NCBI GenBank assembly: GCA_007922305.1
Contig: ML677335.1
Location: forward strand, 37,144,642 to 37,208,641
Direction: 5' to 3'
DNA: 64,000 bases
Source of the DNA: Dermatemys mawii
Lineage: Eukaryota; Chordata; Testudines; Dermatemydidae
Shown here piece by piece: positions 1 through 11,800 of the stretch; position 1 is the stretch's first letter, and every line of letters begins with the position of its first letter. The notes under the pieces are model-generated. The model saw only the letters and a program-made list of their open reading frames with translations. It searched no databases and was not told where the DNA came from. The translations under genes and the position numbers were made by a program.

Positions 1-1518
1 TGTGATACTTATTAAACATGTCACATCAAAAATACATATTCTGTTGTGACAGCACTATTTTAGAATCAGTATACCGTTATGCATTGACAACACTTGTAGA
101 AACTTTGCCCACACAGCAGTCTAGAGCGTCAAACTCTAATTTCCATATAAACAACAAGGAGGCCGGTACCCACAAAAGTTTATGTGCAAATAAATCTGTT
201 AGCCTTTAAAGTGCAACTGGACTTCTTATTGTTTTTGTGGATACAGACTAACCCAGCTACGCTCTGATAATTTACATGTAGTCATATAGTTCATCAGTAC
301 AATGCACCCCAGTTGTTATGGCTAACAATTTGCATGCAATTACTCACTCTGAATAAACTTTTGCAATAAGCATGTGTAAAAATTAAGTGTGTGCTTTGTC
401 AATTTGCACACCTAAACTGGTTTAAACTTAGGTCACTTCGTTGGGCAATTTCATAAACTAGCAGTGTGATGGCACAGTTTAGGTGGTTTATTATAGATAA
501 AAAGCATATTATTCACTGGCATGTTCAACTCATGTTAGAGAACATGCAAGACGAAGTCCTTACTGCATTATGACCAGGTGTGTTGTACTGATGGGCTGCA
601 TGTAATTTAATGTACAGCAACATCTTGATTTTCCGATCACTAGGCTGCTATGTGAACACAATCTGTTGAAGTTTCTACAGTGGAAACCTATAGGCTAACT
701 AAAATTATGCTATAATAAATTATTAAGATAATTTCCATGCACAATTACCCAATGTACTTCATCGGCAATCATAATTTCACATACAATTAAGCATTTAACT
801 TGTTTAAAAATTAGTCTTTGTGTCCATTCCACAACCGAACAGCAGGAGTGATGGTATATCCCACTGAATGACACACATGCCACTAAATGTTACAAACTCC
901 AGTCTCATATTTCAGTTAGGCAATCTCATTACTTGTTTGCCTGATGAAAGAGGATAGTGAAACATAAGAAAGCTGCTGTTTCATTTACCTCAGAAGTATG
1001 ATGATTCAAAACAAGATACCAAATTAATTGTCACATATGTAATAAACAGTCTTGTTTAGTTGCTCTTCCCCAGTGCCTCATCCTGGGAGGGATGGTCCGC
1101 AGGAATTGGCTATGTTTTTTTTCTTTAAAACTCATGAATAATATTAAGGCAAGATTCTATTACAGTTGACAATACTATATTTCTGTCTCATTGTTTTCCA
1201 TTTACTGGTTTATAGACCCAAAGTCCTCTAGGGAGTGACACAAACCTACAAAAGATTCCTATGTGTTAAATTAGGCATTTGTATCCAATTTTGCTTACAG
1301 ATGAGAAATAACTATGCACGTAGTCTGAACATTCCCCAGTGACTACATAGGTCTAGAGGCTTAAAGGAACATGGTGTTTTTTTCCTTTTTCAACTAAAGT
1401 TGGTCTTCAGTCTAAAAATTCTCCCTCTCTACTCATGACATATTTTGTTGATTCTATCCCTTTTTGTTCAAATTTCAGATAAATAAAATATATATGAAAA
1501 TATACTAACCAGGATGTT
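1..1518. other. AT-rich unique DNA, no gene seen
   Basis: No repeat family, splice-flanked coding frame or RNA gene could be recognised. Open frames are short, unrelated to any family I know and typical of AT-rich noise. Confidence 0.5.
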
Positions 1519-1650
1519 AGGGCCTGACTTTCCATTGCCCTGCACCTAGTGTAGCCATTTACATTAGTGCAAAGTGAATGAAAATTGTAATAGTAGCATT
1601 TTGCACCCATGCTGTGCTGATATAAATGACTAAACTCAGAGTCAGAGCAA
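1519..1650. repeat. Short palindromic repeat, 'ccattgccctgcacc' type
   Basis: The segment begins with a 'gggcctgactttccattg' type end and continues 'ccctgcacctagtgtag'. This arrangement is known from a foldback repeat in turtle and bird genomes whose other arm is the reverse complement. Here the second arm is degraded: 'tttgcacccatgctgtgct' is only a partial partner. No coding potential. Confidence 0.45.
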
Positions 1651-2199
1651 CGGAGAATCAAGACCCTATTCTTTTTGCAAAAGGGGAGCATCCCAGGTGA
1701 TCCTCAGCCACAGAGATTGCTGATTTGCACCATCAACAAAGTCCCAGATTCATAGCACAGATGTGAAGGAATGCTGTGGAACAACTTAACTGAACCATTT
1801 ATCATCATAAAAGAAAGAGTTATGTCCCACTGGCACTAGTCATTCTACAATATAGTTTGCCAGAGATCATAAGGTCCAAAAGGGTTAAACCAAAGTAAAA
1901 CACTGTATTGAAAGCAAAGATAAATAAAATGGGGGGTTTAGTAGAACAGGCCTCTCTAAATGTCCTCTACTCCACAGCACTGAACCAATGTCCTCCCATA
2001 TGAATCAACAGCATGTCTTTGTCTCAAACAGTCCATCTCCTGGAAAACAGGCTGGGATCCATTAGAATATTTGAGAAAGACATTTAAAGTTTCTAAGTTA
2101 GAAACCACTTCCCAAAGCAAATTTTAGAACAATCTTGGACTACTTAATTCTAAAGAGTAGGAATCAGTAAAGTAATAACAATACGTTGCTTTTAGATAT
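1651..2199. other. Unique DNA between repeats
   Basis: Nothing recognisable: no coding frame with family resemblance and no clear repeat. Confidence 0.4.
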
Positions 2200-2393
2200 G
2201 GAAATGTATGGGTGAAAAGCACTTAAGTGTTTTATAAAATAGGTAAGCATCATATCCCCATTTTACAGATAGGGATATTGGGACACAGAGGTCCAGTGAC
2301 TTGCACAATGTCACCCAGCCAGGCAGTGGCAGGGTCAGGAATTGAATCCATGCCTCCTGAATCCCAGTCCAGTGCTCTAGCCACTAAGCCAAA
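2200..2393 (-). mobile_element. MIR-type SINE, antisense
   Basis: The stretch 'ccccattttacagatag', then 'gggacacagaggtccagtgac', 'cacccagcc' and 'gtggcagggtcaggaattg' matches the antisense MIR/CORE-SINE body in order, ending at 'gctctagccactaagcca', the complement of the tRNA-like head. Divergence is high. MIRs are non-autonomous retroposons that used L2 machinery. The 3' side of the SINE is to the left. Confidence 0.75.
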
Positions 2394-2399
2394 GACCCA

Positions 2400-3235
2400 A
2401 ATTTAGGATAGGTTAAAAATAGGAGAAATGGGGGCATGTAAATTCTATAGTAAGGATTGATCCTGGAATTTACAGACCGATAAGCCTTCCTTCAGCAGAG
2501 TTTAAAACAATAATTACAATATACTGTAATTAACACCACCTAGGTGAAAATGATGTGATGGCACAAAGCAGCACAGCATTCATAAAGGACATTGTGCCTC
2601 TTTCTAATGTATTAGAATACACTGAGTGTGTCAACAAAACAACAGATGAAGACAAACTGATTAATATAATTTATTTGCACTTCCAAAAAGCTTTGACAAA
2701 ATTTCCTACAAGGCACTAAAGGAAACTAAGTAGTCATGGGAAGATAAGTAAAGGACTACCATATACTAAAAACTGATTAAGAGATAGAAAACAGAGTAGG
2801 AAATAAATTAGTAATTTTCAACGTGCCAAAAATTTAACAGTGGAGTGCCCAGTGCTCTGTACTAAGACTGGTGATGTTTAGTATGTTTATTAATTATCTG
2901 GAAATGGGTGTGAATGGCAAAGTGGCCAAATTTGCTGAGGACATTATAATAAAATAATAGAAGACTGAAGAAGTTGAGAGGGATTAACAAGTTGCTGTCA
3001 GGTGAATGGCAAATGAAACTGAATGCTGACAATCACAATGTTGAAGGAATTGAAAGAATAATTTGAACTAGTAATACACCTTTACTGGTTTCTAAAGTCA
3101 CTGGTTACTCAAGAAAAATAAGTAATCATCACTATGTTCAACTCAGTTCAAAGTTCTGGTCAATGTGTAATAATGATTAAAAAGCAAATAAAATGTTAGG
3201 TTGAATAAGGAATGGTATAGAAAGTTATACTGAAA
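2400..3235 (+). mobile_element. CR1 LINE fragment, reverse transcriptase region relic
   Basis: This is a decayed piece of CR1 ORF2 with reverse transcriptase signatures on the + strand. At 2465-2494 the frame reads GIYRPISLPS, equivalent to the family's NYRPxSL motif. At 2645-2695 it reads DEDKLINIIYLHFQKAL, equivalent to the palm motif containing YLDFSKAFD, with the catalytic-site aspartate replaced by histidine. Further on, 'aaatttgctgaggacat' (2930-2946) corresponds to the FADD region with one D changed. Many stops and frameshifts make it non-functional. The 3' end of the LINE is absent, so this is an internal fragment, truncated at both ends. It directly follows the antisense MIR. Confidence 0.75.
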
Positions 3236-3414
3236 TATCATGACTCAGTAGAATAAAAAATTCTTCTTCAGTTGTATACGATTTCACAGAGCTTGAGTGT
3301 TTAGTTGCATTGTAACTCAAGTTAATAGATGGCTAATTAGCTCAAGTTAACTAACTTGATTGCAACATGACATTTGCTCTAGGACACAAACATCTGCTGA
3401 GTGAATCCATGCCT

Positions 3415-3696
3415 CGGCTGCGGGTACGTCTACACTTAAAATGCTACAACTGCCGCACTGCACTGCACCACTATGGTACCTCAGACTAAACATTATCAAA
3501 ACCAACAGGAGAACTTCTTTTAATCCATATCTCCAAGAGGCAGCAGCTAGGTTAATGGAAGAATTCATCCATCAACACAACATAGTCTGCACCAGGGGTT
3601 AAGTTGGCATATTTACGTCTCTGATGAGTGTGGATTTTTCACACCCCTCCAAGACGTAGCTATGCTGATTTAAGTCCCCAGTGCAGACCAGCCTTG
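3415..3696. mobile_element. MITE, 'gtctacacttaaaat' family (family A)
   Basis: Non-autonomous DNA transposon. The left end reads 'gggtacgtctacacttaaaa' and the right end 'cagtgcagaccagcctt', whose complement begins 'aaggctggtctgcactg', so the termini form an imperfect inverted repeat. The internal signature 'gtgtggatttttcacacccc' (itself a palindrome), followed by 'gacgtagctatgctgattta', is shared with the copy at 50903-51175. A target duplication is not evident. No coding capacity. Confidence 0.7.
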
Positions 3697-3914
3697 GATG
3701 ATGTTCAAAATTAACTATTCCTTACTCTCTGTTCTCTTAGTCAATTTCTAATCCAGGCCTAAGCAAATCCAGGATGTGGAGGAAATGTTTGTGAAGCATC
3801 TAGACTAACATTTACAGTCTAATAAATACCTATATTAAGGAGAAAGGGGAAAGATACTAAAAAAATTATAATGTCATTATATAAATTAACATCCGGTGTC
3901 CATGTCACTTAACC

Positions 3915-4300
3915 TCAAAAAAAAAAAATCATAGAAAGATGTTCAAAGATGAGCTACAAAAAATGATCACCTTGTCCGTGAAGAGAGGTTGAGAGTACTT
4001 ACAGTACAGAGATGACAAACGAGGAAATATAGGAGGTGGGAAATGTAAAATAATGAACAGGAGAGAGAAGATAAGCAAGGGTCTCCCCCATAGTACAAGA
4101 ACAAGGGGACATTCAATTAAACAGAGGACAATAAGTATTGATAAAAGCAAATCCTTTTTCATGAACCTCAGAATTAACCTACAGAACTCACTGACAAAGT
4201 ATCAGAGGGCAAGAGCTTAACAGGACTGTGACTAGGGCTAGACATTTGTATGGGTAATGAGAACATGCACTGTTACATACTATGGGATATTTAAAAAAAC
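3915..4300 (+). mobile_element. CR1 LINE 3' region, old copy
   Basis: The order of phrases is that of the CR1 3' untranslated region: 'agagatgacaaacgagg', 'aaaataatgaacaggagag', 'agtacaagaacaaggggac', 'tacagaactcactgacaaa', then 'agagcttaacaggact' and 'gacatttgtatgggtaatga'. Divergence is high and the extreme 3' tail is unclear. The fragment is non-coding. Confidence 0.6.
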
Positions 4301-4463
4301 CAAAACAAATAATTTCACTGTGCTGGTATTTGGGCTCTATTCTACAGCACATGGTATTGATACCACATACAATCTTATCTTTCATCATAAACACAGTGAT
4401 TAATTGAAAAAAATACTATAGGAATGCCCCTGATTTGACAAGCTTGTTTATTTCTTTCCTATT

Positions 4464-4601
4464 TTAAGTATTGGCCAATTTGTAATACTTTGTTGCCATA
4501 AATGCAGCAATGCCCACAGCAATGCCAACAGCAAGAGAACTAACTCCAGCAGCATAGAAGCAATCATTGCTTTGCTGACCAGCTTGCTTTGCTATTACTT
4601 T
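4464..4601 (-). CDS. Small frame with glycine-zipper membrane helix; exon or pseudogene remnant, unidentified
   Basis: Frame of 45 codons plus a stop (TAA at 4464-4466), open upstream to an in-frame stop just above 4601, with no methionine near its start. It runs KVIAKQAGQQSNDCF and then YAAGVSSLAVGIAVGIAAFM, a hydrophobic stretch with a GxxxG-like small-residue pattern, followed by a basic tail ATKYYKLANT. This looks like a C-terminal membrane anchor. An AATAAA-type hexamer lies about 15 bases past the stop. A possible splice acceptor AG sits just upstream ('taatag'). I do not recognise the protein. It may be a terminal exon, a processed pseudogene remnant or chance. Confidence 0.25.
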   Translation of the reverse strand, partial: KVIAKQAGQQSNDCFYAAGVSSLAVGIAVGIAAFMATKYYKLANT

Positions 4602-4621
4602 TTAAATAAAGGGCTGAACTG

Positions 4622-4795
4622 TGTAGCCTTGACACAATCTCTCTTTTTCCCCATCTGTAAAACAGGGACTGCAGTTCCCTACTTACCTGTGGCGCTGCTG
4701 TCATTCAGACCTCTCAGCAAGAGCACTTATTTCATTCATGTTTGTATAGCCCTTTCCAAATATAAAGTGCTACATACAAATTAAGTGTTACTATT
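4622..4795 (+). mobile_element. MIR-type SINE, sense, 3' half
   Basis: 'tctctctttttccccatctgtaaaacagggact' (split across positions 4640-4672) followed by 'acttacctg' and an 'aaagtgctacatac ... ttactattatta' tail matches the MIR 3' half in sense orientation. It abuts the minus-strand membrane-helix frame at 4464-4601. Confidence 0.65.
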
Positions 4796-5165
4796 ATTAG
4801 CTGCCCTAGTAGCTAAAATGTTGTTTGTATGCTGTGCGTCGCATGGTAGCATTAAAATGGGCAGTTCTAGAGTATTATCATTCCTTATGGAAAATCATTT
4901 TTTCAATATCAGAATGAATTCTAACTTACCATATATAAACCACCCTAGCTGTAGCGTCTATCACCATTAATGTCTATGTGCATCCCAGGTAAATTAGACC
5001 TTCGTAGCAAAGTCTCTGGTGGATCTCATGAAGTCATCTTCTCTTCCTTTCCTTGCTTATAGGAAGTTTTGCTTTGGTTATTTATTCATAATAGTATTCA
5101 AATATATATTTTACTTACTCCAGTTATGGTGAGAAAGCTTTCATAAACCTTGCAAAATTTACACT
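4796..5165. other. Unique DNA
   Basis: No gene or repeat recognised in this interval. Confidence 0.4.
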
Positions 5166-5260
5166 CAAGTTTAACATTAAGCAGGTGAGCAGTGTCAGTG
5201 AGGTCAATAGGATTACTCACTTGCTTAAACTAAGCATGTGAACAAGCATTTGCAGGATGG
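5166..5260. repeat. Foldback repeat, 'gcatttgcagga' type
   Basis: Left arm 'caagtttaacattaagcagg', centre 'gtcaataggattactcac' and right arm 'ttgcttaaactaagcatg' then 'aagcatttgcagga'. The same layout recurs at 13863-13967 and 43345-43437. This is a small palindromic non-coding repeat family. Confidence 0.5.
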
Positions 5261-6639
5261 ATAAAGAAGAGATGTCTCTCAGTTTGCCTCAAAATGAATC
5301 TGACCTCTCCAAGCTTATTCCACAGCCAAACTCCTTTGAGTGAGAAGGGTTTAAGTTCAGTTCTCACATGTTTTATCCCAGACAATATAAGCTGCATCGT
5401 CCCAGAGGAGCACAGCTGTTTGGGTGAAACCTATTGTGAATTATTGAATTTTTTGACTCAGTAAGAGAACACAGTGAAAAAGCCAGGATAGTACATCACT
5501 AAATTCACTGTATTCAGTTAGTCAATTATAGATTAGTTTCCATACTGCATATAAAAAAGAAAAGCAGAGCTACTGTATGTTTTAAAGTGACTTCTTAAAT
5601 GGAAAATTTTTAAACAAGTTTTCTTTCTCTAACTTTGCCATTTGGTCTCCCTGCCCTATTATCTGCAGATGACAGTGCCTGATAAAAGTGAAGATGCACA
5701 TTTGCTGCAGGGACTGCTAGGAATGTGACTCCAGATCAAGTAGCATTGGCATTATCATTTCAGGAAGTGATTTATAACCTCGGCCACATTTTGAGCTATC
5801 TTTTGCAGAGCCTAAGTTCAGACCTTTTATCCCTCCGTCAGCTCAAATTTGTCTGCTTGGGAAGTTACTGGAAAAGACTCCTCAACATTAATTTCAATTA
5901 CAGAGGGATGAAAGCCCATTCATAAATACTGCCTTTGACAGGCTTCACTTCTGCTTCTTCAAGCTGACCTTGAGTCACCACCACACGCACACTATTCAGA
6001 AAGAAAAAGGATTAAGGTTTGGCATCCGTGCTTTCATTAGAAGTGTGGTGGGCCTGGGGAATGAGGAGTTTGTGTTTTTTAAAAATGCTGAGGCAACAGA
6101 GACGCTCCAAATAAGGTTTCATTACATTAAAGCCATTTACTGCAAGCAATGTCATCTCCCCACCACCCATGTGTGTAAGCACTTCTTAAGAAAAGAAAGA
6201 CACTCTGAAGGACAAATGTCATTGCTTGTTTTGTGGTACCTCTGCTTCGATTTCTAAAGGACACTGCCAAAGTATTTTCCCAATCACTTTCTATATAAAA
6301 GCAGCAGGTTACGTTGTATGTTTCCTAACTTTAACAGTGGCCTATTAAATCTTGAGGAGGAAAAAAAGCAGCCACAATGGCATCAAGATCTAGTTACTGC
6401 AATAATAATTTTCATATTATATAGCAAATTCCTTCCTGAAAATCCACAAGAGCTCAGTAAGCTACACATAGTGCATGTGTATAGATAATAAATATATACA
6501 CACAGAGAGAGAACTAATAATGGAATGGAGAGTGAACAGTCAGCACACAAGGGGCAGTTTTGCTTTGAAAGAAATGTGGTCTGTCTAAGGAGCTTATGTG
6601 GCCGCCATTACCATAATATCTGAATGCCTCACAATCTAA
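5261..6639. other. Unique DNA, no gene seen
   Basis: No recognised repeat. Two short open frames near 5725-5925 and 5970-6257 resemble no family I know and lack splice context. They are treated as chance. Confidence 0.4.
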
Positions 6640-6805
6640 TAGATTTATCCTCACAACACACCCGCAGGTAAGTGCTATTATTTCTTTTTTACAAATGGGA
6701 AACTGAGCCAGAGAGACTAAATGATTTGTCCAAGATCAGACAGGAAGTTTGTGGCAGAGCAGGGAACAGAACCTAGGATCTCCCGAGCTGCAGGTGAGCA
6801 CCTTA
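6640..6805 (-). mobile_element. MIR-type SINE, antisense
   Basis: 'acaaatgggaaactgagcc', 'agagactaaatgatttgtcc', 'aagatcagacagg', 'gtggcagagcagggaacaga' and 'acctaggatctcc' follow the antisense MIR order. Moderately diverged. Confidence 0.75.
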
Positions 6806-7552
6806 ATTCTTCCTCCTGAATAGGTCCCCATCTGGTCATCCCCCCCCCACCCCCTGCCAACTCCAACACCCCCGCCGACCCCACCACTACTACTAACTTC
6901 CCTTGCTATTCCTTCCTCATTCCCTGCCTGCTGTCCCATCAGCACATGGTGACTTTCTTTTCACCTTCACCTGTTTTGAATCTCCGCAGCCTCTACCAGG
7001 AGATGAGGCCCAGTGCATTTTTCCAAATGGAAGATTATGGAAGACCTAGGACTCACTGGTATCGGACACGGAACAGTCTATATGGGGAGTATCCAGACTG
7101 GTACCCTGGCCTTGGGTCTGTATTGCTCAGCCACTGACAGAACAAGGCTTTAAATGCCACATAGACTGAATATTGCCAGGTCACATAGCTAACAGTAAGG
7201 GGAATGGAAACTGTGGGCCAAGAACACCAAGATAAATCCCCACTACTGAGCAAGAGTGCAGCTAAGTTCTAATGTCCACGAACAGCAGACACCAGGTTTT
7301 AAGGTCTTATCTGGAAGACCCCCACACGCCATATTGTGTGTCATGGAGATGTTTAAAACAACAATAATTGAACTCACACTAGAATTTTCAAAAGAACAGT
7401 GATTTTCACACAGTCATCTGTGGACTACCACAGGAGTCTGGGCAAAACAGTTACTGATAGTTCTTAGAATTAAGCATTTTGATTAACAAGCAAAGGGAGG
7501 GATGGAAGTTACAGAACAGAGAAGTCCAGAAGAGGTTCTCTCTCTCTTCTTA
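6806..7552. other. Unique DNA with a short C-rich tract
   Basis: A C-rich tract lies at 6840-6855 and continues as CCCCC/GCC-rich sequence to about 6890. The remainder shows no recognisable repeat or gene. Confidence 0.4.
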
Positions 7553-8256
7553 TTGTAACACCACTATATAAAATTTATGGTATGCTCACCTGGAACACAG
7601 CATGCAGGTCTGGTCACCCCATCTCAGAAAAAGATATTTTACAATTAATAAATGAACAGAGAAGGGCAACAAAAACAATTTGGGTATGGAACAGCTTCCA
7701 TATGAGGAGAGATTAAAAAACAGGGACTGTTCATCTTAGAAAAGAGACACCTAAGGGGAGATGTGATAGAGGTATATAAAATCATGAACAGGGTGGAGAA
7801 AGTAAATAGGGAAGTGTTATTTACAGGCTTCACATAACACAAGAACCTGCAATCATCAAATAAAATTAACAGGCAACAGGCTTAAAACAAACATATGGAA
7901 ATATTTCTTCACAAAGCACACAGTCAACCTGTGGAACTCATTGCCAGCAGATGTTGTAAAGGTCTAAAGTATAATTGGGTTAAAAAAGAATTAGATAAGT
8001 TCATGGAAGATAGCCATTGATGGACCTGTTAGCTAAGATGGTCAGGGAGACAAGCCTCATGCTCTGGGTGTCCCTGAATCTCTGACTGCCAGCTGGGCAA
8101 ACTACGACTGAACCACAGAAGATGGATCACTCAATAATCGCCTTGTTCTATTCATTCCCTCTGAATCATCTGGCACTGGTCACAGTTGGAAGACAGGATA
8201 CAGGGCTAGATGAACCATTGATCTGACCCAGTATGGCCATTTTTATGTTTTTATAA
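7553..8256 (+). mobile_element. CR1 LINE 3' end
   Basis: Well-preserved CR1 3' region: 'caggtctggtcaccccatct', 'gagaagggcaacaaaaac', 'aaaagagacacctaagggg', 'tataaaatcatgaacaggg', 'acctgtggaactcattgcc', and the terminal 'gaccattgatctgacccag' then 'tatggcca', ending near an 'A/T' tail at about 8256. Coding remains are limited to the end of ORF2 and are broken. Its 3' end is adjacent to an inverted CR1 5' fragment. Confidence 0.85.
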
Positions 8257-8264
8257 TCCGCTTA

Positions 8265-8850
8265 TACATCAGTAGTTGAAGTCCCTCATTATTATCCATT
8301 TGTTAGATTTTGCTGCCTCTGATCTCTCCAATATAGTGCTCTCAATATCCTCTTCTTGAGCTGGAGGCTGGTAAAGTAGCCCCATTAATATATTTACATT
8401 CTTAAAGCTTGGAATTTTTAACTGCACAGATTCATCCATGTGGTACTTCAAATGTTTATCTCACTGCATTCTATGGATCCCTTTAGGTATAGCACCATTG
8501 TCCCACCTCTTTGTCCTAATCTGATTTTCCTATATAATTTATAGCCATGTATTACAGTATCATTGATTTTCTACATTCCACATCCTTTTCCATTGGAAGG
8601 CATCCTAGTTCACCTAGGCTTTTTGCATTTGTATACAGATAATTTTTATTTTTGACGAGGCGCTTGTTTTTATTTACCTCCTTAATGTGACATCCTATTG
8701 TTTTCACAGTAATTGCCTCTGAGGTCTTTACCTATACCTGCTCTAAGTAAACTGAATGTCCTATCCTTTACTGAATACACAGCATTGTAATCAACATATC
8801 TGTCATGCTCTTGTTGGCTTTCCCCATCAACATATTACACATCAGCCACT
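8265..8850 (-). mobile_element. CR1 LINE 5' ORF2 fragment, endonuclease domain relic
   Basis: On the minus strand the frame at 8269-8451 reads VNILMGLLYQPPAQEED and ends IIMRDFNY. These are hallmarks of the CR1 apurinic-type endonuclease (Y-x-P-P and the GDFNxP motif, here RDFNY). Upstream, towards 8850, degraded frames contain YTNAKSLG, NDTVIHGYKLYRK and GTMVLYLKGSIECSE, matching the early endonuclease domain in order. It is cut exactly after the DFNY motif, where the opposite-strand CR1 3' end begins. Stops and frameshifts make it a relic. Confidence 0.75.
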
Positions 8851-11800
8851 ATACATCTTTCCATCACTGGTGATCTGAGCTGGGTTTGAATGGGTCACCT
8901 CAAGAAAATAACCACTCCTCTGAACCATCCAGCAACTATGAAGTCAGCATGTCATAAATGGGGCGATAGGGGTAATTCTTCCTCTAGTCTGATTTGAAAA
9001 AACCCTGTGGAGATATATTTTAAACATATGGATTGAGCAGCTTTAACTTGTTTGTTTTTGGCTGGGTCATTTCCACTGATGCAATGGATGGTTTTGCTTG
9101 ATTGCACCCCTCAGCGGAAAAGATCAAACCGGTAATTCAAACAATATAGCTTTCCTCTTCACATTTTCCTTAGGCTTGTGTGTGCCTTTTCTCTGGAAAA
9201 ATCTTAGGCCTCCCAGGCAATGCTGGCCCAGATGAAACTTTCTAAAACCAACCATTTGATCAACTCGTATTTCCATCAGATAAGAGCAGGAACTGTTTCA
9301 GCTCTCTTCAAAGCCACAGAGAAGTTTAACAGTAATCAGTGCTACACAGGAATTTATCCAAGAGAAAAAAGTCCCAGCATCTAACAGAGGAAACATTTCA
9401 CAGATGTTAGTCAATTGATTAACTACGCAGTTGCAGTGTAATAGCCCTGTACATGTGACTGGGGAATTGTAACTTGCAGTTCTTCAGCTGTCTAACACTG
9501 CTTATTGATTAGAAAAACAGATTGCTGGTCTCGATACTGTAACACAATATTTTAATTACTGCCTTATACAGCATCTGATCTTCAGTCCATTAGCGTAAAA
9601 TTCATCCGCACATCCCCCACCCTCAAAAAAAAAAACGCAGCTTATCAAAGGCACATGGCCAGCAATGATTTTGGAGTCGAACATCTTAATCCTTCCAAAA
9701 GATCAATATGACTATTTATAAAGAGTGAAATAACTGTATGTTTTCCCATCTATTCCATGATCTCCATATAATCTTCTACAAAATGAAACACAAGCAGTTC
9801 TAAAATAAAACTATTTTAACTCCATACCAGCTGCATCTGAAGCACGTGTATTATCTAAAATGCTTCCTTTTTAGCATTTTATACTGCAGCCCATTACCAT
9901 AGCTGGAGCCCCTTCCAATAGAGAAGTCCCTAGTGGACTTCCTAAAATGGCTCCATAATCAAAACTCTGCTTGGGATAGAGTTTTGTCTGGGTTTTTTTG
10001 TTTGTTTGTTTTTAAGATTTTATTAATTTACTTTTTTGTTACTGCTGTATACGTTGATTTGTTTAAGAATAAATTTTGGGGGAGGTGGTTCTGAGGGGGC
10101 TGGGCAGAAAGGGATGTCAGTAATTCAAATTCAGTGTACCCTCACTGATACTTGACTTGCCCGGGAACAGATGACCCAAAACAATGAGTATTTCCTGGTT
10201 TTTACTTTTTATATACATACTGTGGCATTTGACAGTTGTAGCCGCAATGTTGATGTATTTCTATAAAAACAGACAGATGCTGTGGCTCCAATACAATAGG
10301 CTCATTCTGCATCACAAGGAAACATCACTGTAAAAGTCCAGAGGTGTTCAGAAATGGTGGCTGTAAATCTGGTGTGGCTTCCTTTGCCTGTAACTTTTAA
10401 TTATGCACTGTAGTCTGAGCACAGAAATGTGTTTACCATGACTGCTTCCAGAGTTCAAGACAGCAGTCCGATCTGAGAGTGAATGACCAAGATGGCCTTT
10501 TTCCTTTCAGGCACTGTGAAATTCTTTTGTACAAAAGCAAAATGCAGAAGTCAAGCTGACTAACCAGAAAATGGGCTGTTCTAGACAGCACCTAAGCAAA
10601 TAACAGTTTTTATCCTCAACAATAACAAGGGGAAGAAAGCATCAGTTTTCAGCTATGGCTGTCTCTGATAAAAGACAGCATATCTGATATTAATGTATCA
10701 CATGGGCAAACCCACAACTGGAACAGCTAGCCTTATCAACATACATGAGAATATGATCTGGTCTGTATTATCCCAATGGTCGGGCAATCAGAGAAGCGGG
10801 AGGCTGTCATGCATTCTATTTTGTTGCTTTTAGCCTGACATCCAAGTGGCAGATTATTACCAGTTGCTCATTGTAAGATCACTGTAATTCTACATGTAGT
10901 TTTGTGCTCGGACATATCATTCCTAAAACTGACCAACATATCAGATACAGAGAGCATAGTGAACTTCAGATCTCATTCATCCCAAACTCTGAGATGCAAA
11001 AACAGAACCATATCCCTGTAGGTGGACAGGTGGAGAAGACAGTGTTCAGGCTAGCAGGGTGGAAGAATTAGCACAACTGTGTGTCCAACCTAATCCCTTA
11101 AGCAACACAGGATCAGAGCTCTGAACTCAATAACCACCTATGTAGAGTGTGTCAGCTGTGGGAAGAAGAAAAATGGAGAGTTTGGGCAAAGAGGAGAAGC
11201 AGTACTGCAATTCACCTGGCCCCATCTCTTCATAACTGGGGGAACTGGCCAGCCATCTTTTGAGACTGCACTCAGTACCAAGAGAAGACCCTGCACAGAC
11301 TGCTCCCTCAAAGATTAGAACCCGTATTTATCTGAAGGCTCCCCCTCCACAAATCAGGGTCCTGTGGCAGTAGTACCTTTCTGCAGAGAAACCCAAAGGC
11401 TTTTCTCAATAGCTCCCTAAAAAGCATAATCACGTCATCATTAACATGAGATGCCTGACAATCCCACATTGTTGCCTAAGGCTAGAAAAGGGAGTGTGGC
11501 ATTACATTAGCAATATTGTGGCTAACATTAAAAAGTAGCATGTCATGTAACTGCCCTTTATAAGGTGTAAGTTGTACCCAGAAGATAGGAGTAAATCTAT
11601 GGTGACTGATGATTGCGTGCTATCACCAAGAGATATGATAACTGGCGTTCCTGAATGATCTATCCTATTTTATATTTTTCTTTGTAAAGCTATAAAGGAC
11701 TCTTGGTGCAATCCTACATCACTCGTACTTGCAGGGTAGGAAACATCTGGAAGGCCATATATTTACTTCTATTCCCATAGGTGTACAGTAAAACCAGTCC

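Noticed and set aside
7553..8850. Twin-priming (5' inversion) explanation for the opposed CR1 pieces
   Set aside because: The inverted piece lies beyond the 3' tail of the + strand copy, not on its 5' side.
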